A stretch of DNA of 64,000 bases from Actinoplanes xinjiangensis. Lineage in GTDB: Bacteria > Actinomycetota > Actinomycetes > Mycobacteriales > Micromonosporaceae. The stretch spans positions 186,001 to 250,000 of the forward strand of contig NZ_QGGR01000007.1 of NCBI RefSeq assembly GCF_003148685.1. Reading direction: 5' to 3'. The translations under genes and the position numbers were made by a program. Each line of letters opens with the position of its first letter. Positions within the stretch are counted from its first letter, which is position 1. The notes below the pieces were generated by a model that made no database searches, was not told the origin of the DNA, and saw nothing but the letters and a program-made list of their open reading frames with translations. Below, piece after piece: positions 32,191 through 40,052 of the stretch.

Positions 32191-33722
32191 GCGTTGCTCC
32201 GGGTCGAGGTCATCCGCTTCATCAGGAGTTCCGGGTCGGCGTCGCGCCGGGCGACCTCACCGGTGATCGTGCCCTCGGCGACCGTGTAGATCCGGTCGCA
32301 GAGGCCGATCAGTTCGGGCAGCTCGCTGGAGATCAGCACGACGCCTCTGCCCTCGTCGGCGAGCCGCTGGATGATCCCGTAGATCTCGTACTTGGCGCCG
32401 ACGTCGATGCCCCGGGTCGGCTCGTCGAGGATCAGCAGGTCCGGATCGGTGAACATCCACTTCGCGAGGACGACCTTCTGCTGGTTGCCGCCGGAGAGCC
32501 GGGTGACCGGCTCGTCCACGGTCGGCGTCTTGATCCGCAGGCTGCGCCGGTAGCTCTCCGCCTCGTGGTACTGGGCGGCCTCGTCCAGCACCCCGCGCCG
32601 GGTGATCTTCGACAGCTTCGCGGCCACCACCGAGGTCTTGATGTCGTCGAGCAGGTTCAGACCGATCGCCTTGCGGTCCTCGCTCACATAGGCGAGACCG
32701 TTCCTGATCGCGTCGGCGACCGTCCTGATGTCCACCTCACGACCGTCTTTGAAGATCTTTCCCCCGAGGTGTACGCCGTACGAGCGCCCGAAGACACTCA
32801 TCGCCAGCTCGGTGCGCCCCGCGCCCATCAGACCGGCGAACCCGACGATCTCCCCACGCCGGACCGTGAAGCGGGAGTTCTTGCACACCAGCCGCTCCGC
32901 CGAGATCGGATGCCGCACCGTCCAGTCGCGTACCTCGAAGAACACCTCGCCGATGTTCGGCTCGTGCTCGGGGAACCGGCTCTGCAGGTCACGGCCGACC
33001 ATCCCGCGTACGATCCGGTCCTCGTCGACGTCTCCGCCGGCGACCGTGATCGTCTCGATGGTGCGCCCGTCCCGCAGGATGGTGATCGCGTCGGCGACCG
33101 CCTCCACCTCGTTGAGTTTGTGCGAGATCATGATCGAGGTGATGCCGCGCTCCTTGAAGCCGCGCAGCAGGTCGAGCAGGTGCCGGGAGTCGTTCTCGTT
33201 GAGCGCGGCCGTCGGCTCGTCCAGGATCAGCAGCTTGACGTCCTTGGCGAAGGCCTTGGCGATCTCGACGAGCTGCTGCTTGCCGACGCCGATGTCCTTG
33301 ACCAGGGTGTCCGGATCCTCCCGCAGCCCGACCAGGTTCATCAGCTCGATCGCCCGGTGGTTGGCCGCCTTCCAGTCGATGCGGCCCCATCGGCGCGGCT
33401 CGTTGCCGAGGAAGATGTTCTCGGTGATCGACATGCCCGGGACCAGCGCCAGCTCCTGGTGGATGATCACGATGCCGGCGTGCTCACTGGCCCGGATGTC
33501 GCCGAACCGGCACTCCTGTCCCTGGTAGACGATCTCGCCGGAGTACGTCCCGTGCGGGTGCACGCCGCTGAGCACCTTCATCAGCGTCGACTTGCCCGCA
33601 CCGTTCTCTCCGCAGATGGCGTGGATCTGGCCGGACTCGACCACCAGGCTCACATCGGACAGTGCCCGGACCCCGGGGAACTCCTTGGTGATCGACCGCA
33701 TCTCCAGCAGCGCGTTGCCCAC
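32187..33722 (-). CDS. Sugar ABC transporter ATPase with two ATP-binding cassettes (GguA/XylG-like)
   Basis: 511 aa. Cassette 1: Walker A GENGAGKSTLMK, signature IGVGKQQLVEIAKA and Walker B LLILDEPTAAL. Cassette 2: degenerate Walker A (GFAGLMGAGRTELA), signature LSGGNQQKVVLAKWMF and Walker B LLILDEPTRGI. This tandem layout defines the carbohydrate-uptake CUT2 family. I start at GTG 33722 because GGGGG lies 5 nt upstream. It is the first gene of the importer operon. A small palindrome, CTTCA-G-TGAAG, lies upstream at 33753-33763 and might be a control site. Confidence 0.93.
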   Translation of the reverse strand: MGNALLEMRSITKEFPGVRALSDVSLVVESGQIHAICGENGAGKSTLMKVLSGVHPHGTYSGEIVYQGQECRFGDIRASEHAGIVIIHQELALVPGMSITENIFLGNEPRRWGRIDWKAANHRAIELMNLVGLREDPDTLVKDIGVGKQQLVEIAKAFAKDVKLLILDEPTAALNENDSRHLLDLLRGFKERGITSIMISHKLNEVEAVADAITILRDGRTIETITVAGGDVDEDRIVRGMVGRDLQSRFPEHEPNIGEVFFEVRDWTVRHPISAERLVCKNSRFTVRRGEIVGFAGLMGAGRTELAMSVFGRSYGVHLGGKIFKDGREVDIRTVADAIRNGLAYVSEDRKAIGLNLLDDIKTSVVAAKLSKITRRGVLDEAAQYHEAESYRRSLRIKTPTVDEPVTRLSGGNQQKVVLAKWMFTDPDLLILDEPTRGIDVGAKYEIYGIIQRLADEGRGVVLISSELPELIGLCDRIYTVAEGTITGEVARRDADPELLMKRMTSTRSNA

Positions 33723-33875
33723 GTGTACCCCCGGTACAGCCGAAAAGATCAACTTCAGTGAAGCCGATGTTTCCGCACTGTAAATCTCCCGGGCAGTTCC
33801 CGCTATCCGGGCAAGGCCTTTCCTGGTTCCGGAACTTGATCACAAACAGGAAACGGCCCGGTCACCGGGCATGCC

Positions 33876-33929
33876 GCCAGGGGTGCGGCCGGCGGCACCG
33901 GTACGGTCCACCGGCCGCGCACCCCTGGC
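33876..33929. terminator. Long stem-loop after the sigma factor gene
   Basis: Arms GCCAGGGGTGCGGCCGG (33876-33892) and CCGGCCGCGCACCCCTGGC (33911-33929) pair with one 2-nt bulge around an 18-nt loop, 14 bp beyond the sigma factor stop. A second smaller perfect hairpin, GCCCGG-TCA-CCGGGC, is at 33856-33870. No T-run is seen, as is common in actinomycetes. Confidence 0.6.
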
Positions 33930-33942
33930 GCCACAGCGCGGG

Positions 33943-34503
33943 TCAGCGGTTCAGGAAGTCCTCGCCGAGCTGGGCGCGCAGCCTCTCCAGAGCACGGGCG
34001 TTGCGCATCTTCACCGCCGACACCGACAGGCCCAGGATGGCGGCCACCGTTTCGACACTGTGGTCCTCGGCGTGCCGCAGCACCAGCACCGCACGATCAC
34101 GCACGTCCAGACGGGCCAGCGCGTCCACCAGGGTGACCCGCAACTCCGGCGCCCCCGTGGTGCCGGCATCGGGGCGGTCCGGCAGGTCGGCCAGCACGAT
34201 CTCGGAGCCGCTGTGCCGCCGCTGCTGATCGAAGACCACGTTCATCAGGACCCGGCGGCTGTACGCCTCCACACTCGCGCTCGTGCGGACGCGGTCCCAG
34301 GACGCGTACATCTTGGCGAGGGTGTGCTGGGTGAGGTCCTGGGCGAGATGCCAGTCCCGGCACATCAGATAGGCACTGCGGCGCAGCCGGGTGCCGGCCG
34401 CCTCGACGAAGGCCGTGAACTCCTGGTCGCGGGCCTCCTTCGTGCGCCGCCGTGCCCGGCTCCACACGGCCGGGCCCGGTGCCACGGTGGAGGTGTCCGT
34501 CAC
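33943..34503 (-). CDS. SigE-family ECF RNA polymerase sigma factor
   Basis: 186 aa. Region 2 is at about residues 22-95 (DQEFTAFVEAAGTRLRRSAY, WHLAQDLTQHTLAKMYASW) and region 4 at about 125-180 (ALARLDVRDRAVLVLRHAED, then VAAILGLSVSAVKMRNARAL). The size and the LMCRDWHLAQDLTQ signature fit the short actinobacterial SigE group. GTG 34503 overlaps the stop of the gene upstream (GTGA), so the sigma factor is translated after the FtsX-domain membrane protein. That protein may be its regulator. A strong stem-loop follows the gene. Confidence 0.92.
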   Translation of the reverse strand: MTDTSTVAPGPAVWSRARRRTKEARDQEFTAFVEAAGTRLRRSAYLMCRDWHLAQDLTQHTLAKMYASWDRVRTSASVEAYSRRVLMNVVFDQQRRHSGSEIVLADLPDRPDAGTTGAPELRVTLVDALARLDVRDRAVLVLRHAEDHSVETVAAILGLSVSAVKMRNARALERLRAQLGEDFLNR

Positions 34504-35123
34504 CGGAGCCCTCCGACCGGGGCGTCCGTCGGGCAGCGGTGACCGAGGATCTGCGCGACACCCGGCATCGCCGCGAACCGCGCGCGCAGCGCGGCATCGT
34601 GCTCCGGATCGGTCAGCCGCAGCCGGAACGACTCCGGGAGGTCGTCGGCGTTGATCGCCGCGACGAAGTCCGGGCTGTCCGCCCACAGGGTCGCGAACCG
34701 CTGGTAGGCCTCCGCACGGCTTTCGAAGACCACCGCGTCCACCCGGGCGTCGTCGCGCACCGCGGCCGCCACCGCGTCACGCTGCCGGTCGGTCGCCTCG
34801 GTGGCGAGGAAGACGGCCAGATCGGTGGCGTGGTCCTCGACCGGCGACTGCGAACACGACGGGGCCGACACCGGCACCATCGCGGCGGCGATCGTCACCG
34901 GAGGCGTCGCGGTCCGGTCCGCCGCACCCCACGGCAGGTTCGCCGCGGTCAGACCGCCGGCCGCCAGGACCAGGCCGGCCGCCACACCGGCCGCGACGAG
35001 GCGGTGCCGCCGACGGCGGATCCGGCCGCCCTCGGTGATGGCCGCCAGCGCCAGCTCACCGGGCGGCGCGCCCGGGTCGCCGGCGGTCGCCTGCTCGAAC
35101 CGGTCCCGCAGATGTCCGTCCAC
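34500..35123 (-). CDS. Single-pass membrane protein with FtsX-like extracellular domain, possible sigma regulator
   Basis: 207 aa. A cytoplasmic N-terminus of about 40 residues (MDGHLRDRFEQATAGDP..., ending RIRRRRHR) precedes one membrane helix (LVAAGVAAGLVLAAGGL). The outside part resembles the FtsX extracellular domain: ATDRQRDAVAAAVRDDARVD, then VFESRAEAYQRFATLW and LPESFRLRLTDPE. The layout (short inside segment, one helix, sensor domain outside, in an operon with a sigma factor) is that of an anti-sigma factor, but no zinc-type HxxxCxxC is present, so this is inference. Start GTG 35123. It is the first gene of the pair. Confidence 0.7.
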   Translation of the reverse strand: MDGHLRDRFEQATAGDPGAPPGELALAAITEGGRIRRRRHRLVAAGVAAGLVLAAGGLTAANLPWGAADRTATPPVTIAAAMVPVSAPSCSQSPVEDHATDLAVFLATEATDRQRDAVAAAVRDDARVDAVVFESRAEAYQRFATLWADSPDFVAAINADDLPESFRLRLTDPEHDAALRARFAAMPGVAQILGHRCPTDAPVGGLR

Positions 35124-35263
35124 AGTCGCTCTCCCTGATTCGTCGTTCGCTCTCTGCCGGGTATGACCGGGTGGGGCACGGATCCGGTCACATCACCACA
35201 GAATCCTCACGGGGAGTGGGGAACAGGCAGCGGACGGTGGTGGTGGCGGGCGAGGATGACGGG

Positions 35264-36442
35264 ATGCTGGACACTGCGCGCCGCCACGAGTTCCGGGTCC
35301 TCGCCGCCGCGAAGCCGAGTCTGCCCGTCCTGCTGACCGCCGGTCGACTGGCCGGACGGCTGAGCCGGGTGCCCCGCATCGGATGGGTCACCGCCGACCC
35401 GGTGGTGGCCCGGCGCATCCTCAACGACCCCGCGCACTTCACCCTGCTCGGGGAGGGCGGCGTCGGACACCTGTGGGCTCAGGTGCTCGGCGACTGGGTG
35501 AACGAGATCTTCGACGGGCCCGGCCACCACCAGCTGCGGAAACGGACCCGGGACCTGTTCACCGACGACAACGCCCAGCAGCTCACCGACCGGGTGGTCG
35601 GGCCGCGGCTCGCGGTGGCCGGGGCCGAGCTGGCCGCCGGCCGGGCCGTCGACGTCGCCGACCTCGCGCGGGTGCTCGTCGGGCGGATCGTCGCCGACCT
35701 GCTGCAACTGCGGGTGGCCGATCGCGACGACGCGTACCGGGAGATCTTCGCCGTCGGGGAGGAACTGGCCGCCCTCGCGCTCGGCACCACCACCTCCACC
35801 CGCCTCGCGCCGGAGACGATCGCGCGGGCCAAGGCGATCGTCGCCCGGCTCACCGTCAACGTGGCCGAGGCGTGGCGGACCGCGGCGCCGGAGACGGTCC
35901 TCGGCCGCTGCCGGGACCTGGGACTCGAACAGCGCCAGGCGGAGGGGCTGTCGACACTGCTCATGGTCGCGGGCACCGAGACGGCGGCGAGCGCGATGGC
36001 CCGTACCGTCGCGATCCTGCACGACACCGGTGCCCAGCACCGGCTCCGCGCCGAACCGGAGAGGCTGCCCGACGCGGTCCGGGAGGGTCTGCGGGTCACC
36101 TCGCCGGCACCGGTGATCGGCCGGGCGGTCGCCGCCGACGTCGACGTCGCGGGCCGGCGGCTGCGGGCGGGGGAGCGGGTGCTGATGCTGACCTGGACCG
36201 CCAACAACGCGGCCGGCGCCTTCGATCTGGACCGCGGCTACCAGCCGGACCAGCGGCAACTGTGGTTCGGGGCGGGCCGGCACCTGTGCCTGGGTGCGCC
36301 GGTCGCCCGCGCCGAGATCAGCGGCCTGCTCCGGACCCTGCTCGGCCCCGGCCGGGCCTGGCGCATCCACCAGCGCCGGTACCGCCGCAACGTGCTCATC
36401 CCCGCCTATGCCCACCTGCCGGTCCGCCTCGCCCGCCACTGA
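35264..36442 (+). CDS. Cytochrome P450
   Basis: 392 aa, a normal size for a soluble bacterial P450. The I-helix oxygen-binding motif is LMVAGTETAASAM, the K-helix ExxR is REGLRVTSPAPVIGR, and the heme loop is LWFGAGRHLCLGAP with ligand Cys342. ATG 35264 follows GAGG at 8 nt. It would hydroxylate a hydrophobic substrate using an external ferredoxin and reductase, neither of which is encoded nearby. It is divergent from the sigma/FtsX pair, and its 3' end overlaps the convergent hydrolase gene by 47 bp. Confidence 0.93.
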   Translation: MLDTARRHEFRVLAAAKPSLPVLLTAGRLAGRLSRVPRIGWVTADPVVARRILNDPAHFTLLGEGGVGHLWAQVLGDWVNEIFDGPGHHQLRKRTRDLFTDDNAQQLTDRVVGPRLAVAGAELAAGRAVDVADLARVLVGRIVADLLQLRVADRDDAYREIFAVGEELAALALGTTTSTRLAPETIARAKAIVARLTVNVAEAWRTAAPETVLGRCRDLGLEQRQAEGLSTLLMVAGTETAASAMARTVAILHDTGAQHRLRAEPERLPDAVREGLRVTSPAPVIGRAVAADVDVAGRRLRAGERVLMLTWTANNAAGAFDLDRGYQPDQRQLWFGAGRHLCLGAPVARAEISGLLRTLLGPGRAWRIHQRRYRRNVLIPAYAHLPVRLARH

Positions 36443-37253
36443 GGAACGCGGTCAGGGCGGCGATCCAGGCGTCGTGCCGCTCCAGGTGCGCGTCGTGCCC
36501 GGCGCCCGGGATGACCACCTGCGAGACATCGGGCCGCGACGCCAGCATGCGCCGCGCCTCCGGTTCCGCCATGGTCCCGTTCGCACCCCGCACCAGCAGG
36601 GTCGGCACCCGCACCGACGCCCACTCCGTCCACCTGGCGGTCTCGGCGACCGCGGCGATCGCCGCCCGCATCACCTCCGGCTCGAACCGCGGCCGCAGCC
36701 CGTCCGCGCACTCCTGGAGGTCACGGATCCACGCCCGGGCGATCGGCGTCGACCCGAGGAAGGCGGCCGCGGCCGGCACGTCGGCGAACGGCACCGGCCA
36801 CGACGCGAACCAGTCACCGAGCTTCGCCGGGTAGTCCTCGCCGCCCTCCCCGCCGACCCCCGCCTCCAGCAGCACCAGCCGGCCGGCGAGGTGCGGATGC
36901 CAGGCGGCGGTCAGCATCGCGGTGTGCCCACCCATCGACTGACCGACCAGCGTCACCGGCCGGCCGCCGGCCAGCCGCTCCACGACCGCGGCGACGTCGT
37001 CGGCGTACGCCCGGCGGGACAGGTCGGGTGGGCGGCGCGTGGAGTGACCGTGCCCGCGCTGGTCCACCACGATCACCCGGTGCCCCGGCAGCAGCGCCGT
37101 GGCCGTCGGCCGCATCTCCTCCGCGCTGCCGGCCAGGCCGTGCAGCAGCACCACGACGTCGTCGCCGTGGCCGCCGTCGAGACACGACAGAACGGCGTCC
37201 GGGCGGTGCACTTCGACTCTTCTCACCGGCGCATTCAACCCCGGCCGTGTCAC
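36396..37253 (-). CDS. Alpha/beta-fold hydrolase
   Basis: 285 aa. The oxyanion region is VVLLHGLAGSAEEM, the nucleophile elbow LVGQSMGGHTAML (Ser in GQSMGG), and the catalytic His lies near the C-terminus in PGAGHDAHLERHD, with the acid likely near the LLVRGANGTMAEPEA strand. Fits esterases or lactonases of the general alpha/beta hydrolase group. GTG 37253 is the longest start; GTG 37226 would remove nine residues and neither has a clear ribosome site. The C-terminal Gly-rich tail overlaps the P450 gene. Divergent from the double TetR gene, which may control it. Confidence 0.87.
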   Translation of the reverse strand: MTRPGLNAPVRRVEVHRPDAVLSCLDGGHGDDVVVLLHGLAGSAEEMRPTATALLPGHRVIVVDQRGHGHSTRRPPDLSRRAYADDVAAVVERLAGGRPVTLVGQSMGGHTAMLTAAWHPHLAGRLVLLEAGVGGEGGEDYPAKLGDWFASWPVPFADVPAAAAFLGSTPIARAWIRDLQECADGLRPRFEPEVMRAAIAAVAETARWTEWASVRVPTLLVRGANGTMAEPEARRMLASRPDVSQVVIPGAGHDAHLERHDAWIAALTAFLSGGRGGPAGGHRRG

Positions 37254-37326
37254 GGGGGCGTCATCCGTACTGTGGTTGACTGGCGTTCATGGTCCTGCGC
37301 GTGCCCTCGTCCGCCGAGGTGTCCCG

Positions 37327-38490
37327 GTGACCGCTGGGCCCACCTCGGCCACCCGGCCGCACAACCGCAAGCAGCTCATCGTCGAGGCCGCCGGACAGGT
37401 CTTCAGCGAGCGCGGCTACCACGCGGCCTCGATGGAGGAGATCGCCGCCGGGGTGGGGATCAGTGCGGCCGCGCTGTACCGGCACTTCCCGAACAAGTAC
37501 GCGCTGTTCGCCGAGTGCGCCGACGTCCTGGTCGACCGGCTGGTCGCGGCCCTCGACGAGTGGCCGCCCGAGGCGGCGCTGCCCGACGTGCTGACCGCCC
37601 TGGCCCGGGTGACGGTCGCGCACCGGGCGTCCGGCGGGCTGTACCGGTGGGAGGCCCGCTACCTGGACCGCGACGACCGGCGGCTGCTGCGGGCCAAGTT
37701 CGGCCAGGTGGTGCGGCGGGTCACCGAGTCGGTGGCACGCGAGTTCCCGTTGCCCGACGCCGGCCTGCGGGCGGTGGCGGCCCTCGGGGCGATCGGGTCG
37801 ATCACCATGCACCACACGTCGATCGCCCAGCGCCGGGTCGAGGAGATGCTGGTGGCGGCGGCGCTGCGGGTGGCGGCGACCGATCCGGCGTCCGCCGCGG
37901 GCAGCGCCGCGCTGGTCGAGTTGCCGGCCCGGCCGGTCCCGCGGACCCGCCGGGCCGAGATCCTCGCGGCGGCCGTCCCGCTGTTCGCCCGGGACGGCTT
38001 CGCCAACGTCACGAACGGGCAGATCGCCCAGGCGGTGGGCCTGGCCCCCTCGGCGATCTACCGGCACTATCCGGGCAAGGTCGACATCCTGGTGGCCGCG
38101 TGTCTCCAGGCGGCCGGGCTGCTCGCCCAGGCCGTCGACCGCAGCCTCCACCAGGCGAGCGACCCCCATCAGGCGGTGGTGGCGCTGACCGCGGCGTACG
38201 TCGCCTACAGCTTCGAACACAACGCGCTGACCAGCGTCGCCGAGGCCGAGATCGTGGGCCTGCCACCGGGCCTGCGCGGGCCGCTGATCCTCGCCCAGCG
38301 CGAGCACATCGCCGTCTGGGAACAGCAGTTGCGGCTGGCCCGCCCGGACCTCGACCGCCGCCGGGCCCGGTTGCTGGCACACGCCGGGTTCGGTGTGGTG
38401 GTCGAGGCCGGGCGGGCCCTGCGCTGGCGCGACACCCCCGCCCATCGGGACGCCGTCACCGCCCTGGTCCTCGGCGCCCTGACGGGCTGA
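37327..38490 (+). CDS. Regulator with two tandem TetR domains
   Basis: 387 aa, about twice the usual TetR length. The first HTH lies at about residues 30-60 (AASMEEIAAGVGISAAALYR, then HFPNKYALFAEC) and a second complete one at about 225-260 (NVTNGQIAQAVGLAPSAIYR, then HYPGKVDILV), each followed by its own helical domain. One chain may therefore act as a pseudo-dimer or bind two sites. GTG 37327 is the start chosen; its GTGA overlaps the stop of a possible 13-codon upstream ORF at 37289-37330 (MVLRVPSSAEVSR), which could couple translation. Divergent from the hydrolase gene. Confidence 0.88.
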   Translation: MTAGPTSATRPHNRKQLIVEAAGQVFSERGYHAASMEEIAAGVGISAAALYRHFPNKYALFAECADVLVDRLVAALDEWPPEAALPDVLTALARVTVAHRASGGLYRWEARYLDRDDRRLLRAKFGQVVRRVTESVAREFPLPDAGLRAVAALGAIGSITMHHTSIAQRRVEEMLVAAALRVAATDPASAAGSAALVELPARPVPRTRRAEILAAAVPLFARDGFANVTNGQIAQAVGLAPSAIYRHYPGKVDILVAACLQAAGLLAQAVDRSLHQASDPHQAVVALTAAYVAYSFEHNALTSVAEAEIVGLPPGLRGPLILAQREHIAVWEQQLRLARPDLDRRRARLLAHAGFGVVVEAGRALRWRDTPAHRDAVTALVLGALTG

Positions 38491-38508
38491 CCGGCCGCCG
38501 GTCGCGCG

Positions 38509-39723
38509 TCAGGTGCCGGCCCGGTTGCCGGTGGGGATGGTGATCGGGGTGTACGTCGGTGAGGTGCCGTTGTTGAGGAACAGCATCGCCAGACCGCGGA
38601 TGAACCGGTCGAAGATCGAGAACGTGGTCGGGACGACCGGTGACAGGCCCTCGCGGAACGCGACGTACGCCGGCCAGCCGACCTCGATGACCGTCCGGGA
38701 GGCGTAGTCACGCGGCAGTCTCAGCCAGTCGCCGACCTCGTCGCCGAGCAGGTAGCGGGCGAACTCGCGCTGGAACCCGCGGGTGACACCCAGGTCGACC
38801 GCCGACGTCAGGCTGAGCAGGACGTCGGCCAGATCGATGCCCTCGGGTGTCGGCGCGAGCAGCGGAGTCAGCGCGTAGGCCGACTGTGCCTTCGCGGCCG
38901 CCCACGTCGCCGGGATGAAGTCGTCACGCACGCCCAGCAGGTGCAGGGCGACCTGCCACATGTGCAGGAAGGCCTCCTCCTCCGCGGCCGACATGCGGAT
39001 GCCCCAGGACTTCAGCTTCCCGTGGACGAACGTGCCGAGACTGTGGAACGTGATCAGGATGTCGCCGTTGCTGATCGGGATGAAGTCCTGGTCGTCGGTG
39101 ACCGCCCGCCAGTGCGACGACTGCGGCAGCAGATGCCGGACCGCGGCGTGGGTGAGCCGCGTCTTGTTCGACGTGACGACGAAGTGCCCGGTCGGCTGGA
39201 ACGCGTCGGCGGCGCTCAGATCGTACCCATAGGTGAAGGTCTTGGCCGCGCGTGACTTCATCACCGCGCCGCCCTCGGACCAGTAGACGTTGCGGGCCTC
39301 GCGCGGGATGACCGTGCTCATGATGCCGCTGCCGAGACCGTAGAGCAGGAACAGATACATGCTCATGCGCTTGTTGAACCGGGCGGCCCGGTCCAGTTTC
39401 GTCGGGTCGGCCCAGGACGGCAGCCGGTTGTGTGCCTGCATCCACGTGGTCAGAGCCGCGGGGACGCCGGCGGGCAGCGCGTCGCCGTTGTTCACCCAGG
39501 ACTCGAAGGCGGTGTTGACCGCCGGGATCCGCCCGTTCTCCAGGAGCGAGGCGAGCAGCGGGTCGGTCGCGTCGTCCCAGACGCCCCACGGGTCGGTGAT
39601 CGTGTCGGTCGCCGCGATCGAACCGGTCGACGACCAGGCCCAGGCTCTCGCGGGGTCCACCGCGCCGGCCAGGCCGAGTGCGGCACCCAGCGTCAGAACG
39701 CCTCGTCTACTGAGATTCTGCAT
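38509..39723 (-). CDS. lcp: Lcp-type oxygenase (latex-clearing protein / DUF2236 family), Tat-exported
   Basis: 404 aa. The N-terminus MQNLSRRGVLTLGAALGLAG, ending near DPARAWA, is a twin-arginine signal, as in secreted rubber oxygenases. The body carries the family core: ARFNKRMSMYLFLLYGLGSG and, most diagnostic, NKTRLTHAAVRHLLPQS, which holds the proximal heme histidine in characterised Lcp proteins. Lcp enzymes are b-type heme oxygenases that cleave poly(cis-1,4-isoprene) outside the cell. Substrate is inferred from family; other DUF2236 members act on other molecules. ATG 39723 gives a classical Tat signal. No aldehyde dehydrogenase for the cleavage products is adjacent. Confidence 0.85.
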   Translation of the reverse strand: MQNLSRRGVLTLGAALGLAGAVDPARAWAWSSTGSIAATDTITDPWGVWDDATDPLLASLLENGRIPAVNTAFESWVNNGDALPAGVPAALTTWMQAHNRLPSWADPTKLDRAARFNKRMSMYLFLLYGLGSGIMSTVIPREARNVYWSEGGAVMKSRAAKTFTYGYDLSAADAFQPTGHFVVTSNKTRLTHAAVRHLLPQSSHWRAVTDDQDFIPISNGDILITFHSLGTFVHGKLKSWGIRMSAAEEEAFLHMWQVALHLLGVRDDFIPATWAAAKAQSAYALTPLLAPTPEGIDLADVLLSLTSAVDLGVTRGFQREFARYLLGDEVGDWLRLPRDYASRTVIEVGWPAYVAFREGLSPVVPTTFSIFDRFIRGLAMLFLNNGTSPTYTPITIPTGNRAGT

Positions 39724-39874
39724 TCGCTTACCCACTTCCTGGACGGCCACGGTTGGGCCTCGAACACCGGCTCGTGGTGCGGCTACGAGCATGTTTCCAG
39801 GTTCTTCGGTGTGTGATTTCCCATTAACATAGCGGCCGCCTCGTCCATCGGCAAGGCTGAATGCCACAGGCAAA

Positions 39875-39931
39875 CCGGCTGGCTCTCACCGCTGTCTCAA
39901 CTGGCGTGAGACAGCGGTGAGAGCCAGCCGG
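39875..39931. repeat. Perfect 25-bp hairpin of the dispersed family
   Basis: Arms at 39875-39899 and 39907-39931, loop 7 nt, core CTGGCTCTCACCGCTGTCTC. It shares that core with the hairpins at 29665 and 17763. It lies in the 329-bp gap upstream of the Lcp-type gene and downstream of the MFS gene that ends at 40053. The stretch after it (39932-40052) is GC-rich with further GGTGAGAGCC fragments and no gene. Confidence 0.85.
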
Positions 39932-40052
39932 GCTCGGCGGCGAGCCGGCGGCGGGCGCCGGTGAGAGCCGACCGGCCGGCCGGCTCTCACCGGCCGGCCG
40001 GGTCGGCGGTGAGGGCGGCGGGTGGCGGCGGTGAGCCGGGCGGACGGGTGGG

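Noticed and set aside
29777..33722. Ribose (Rbs) importer
   Set aside because: The long permease and the lipoprotein sequence style fit the ChvE-GguAB multiple-sugar group better, and no ribokinase is adjacent.
22463..38490. Secondary-metabolite gene cluster (AfsR-like regulator, exporters, P450)
   Set aside because: No synthase, NRPS, terpene or RiPP core gene is present; the genes form separate regulator-target modules.
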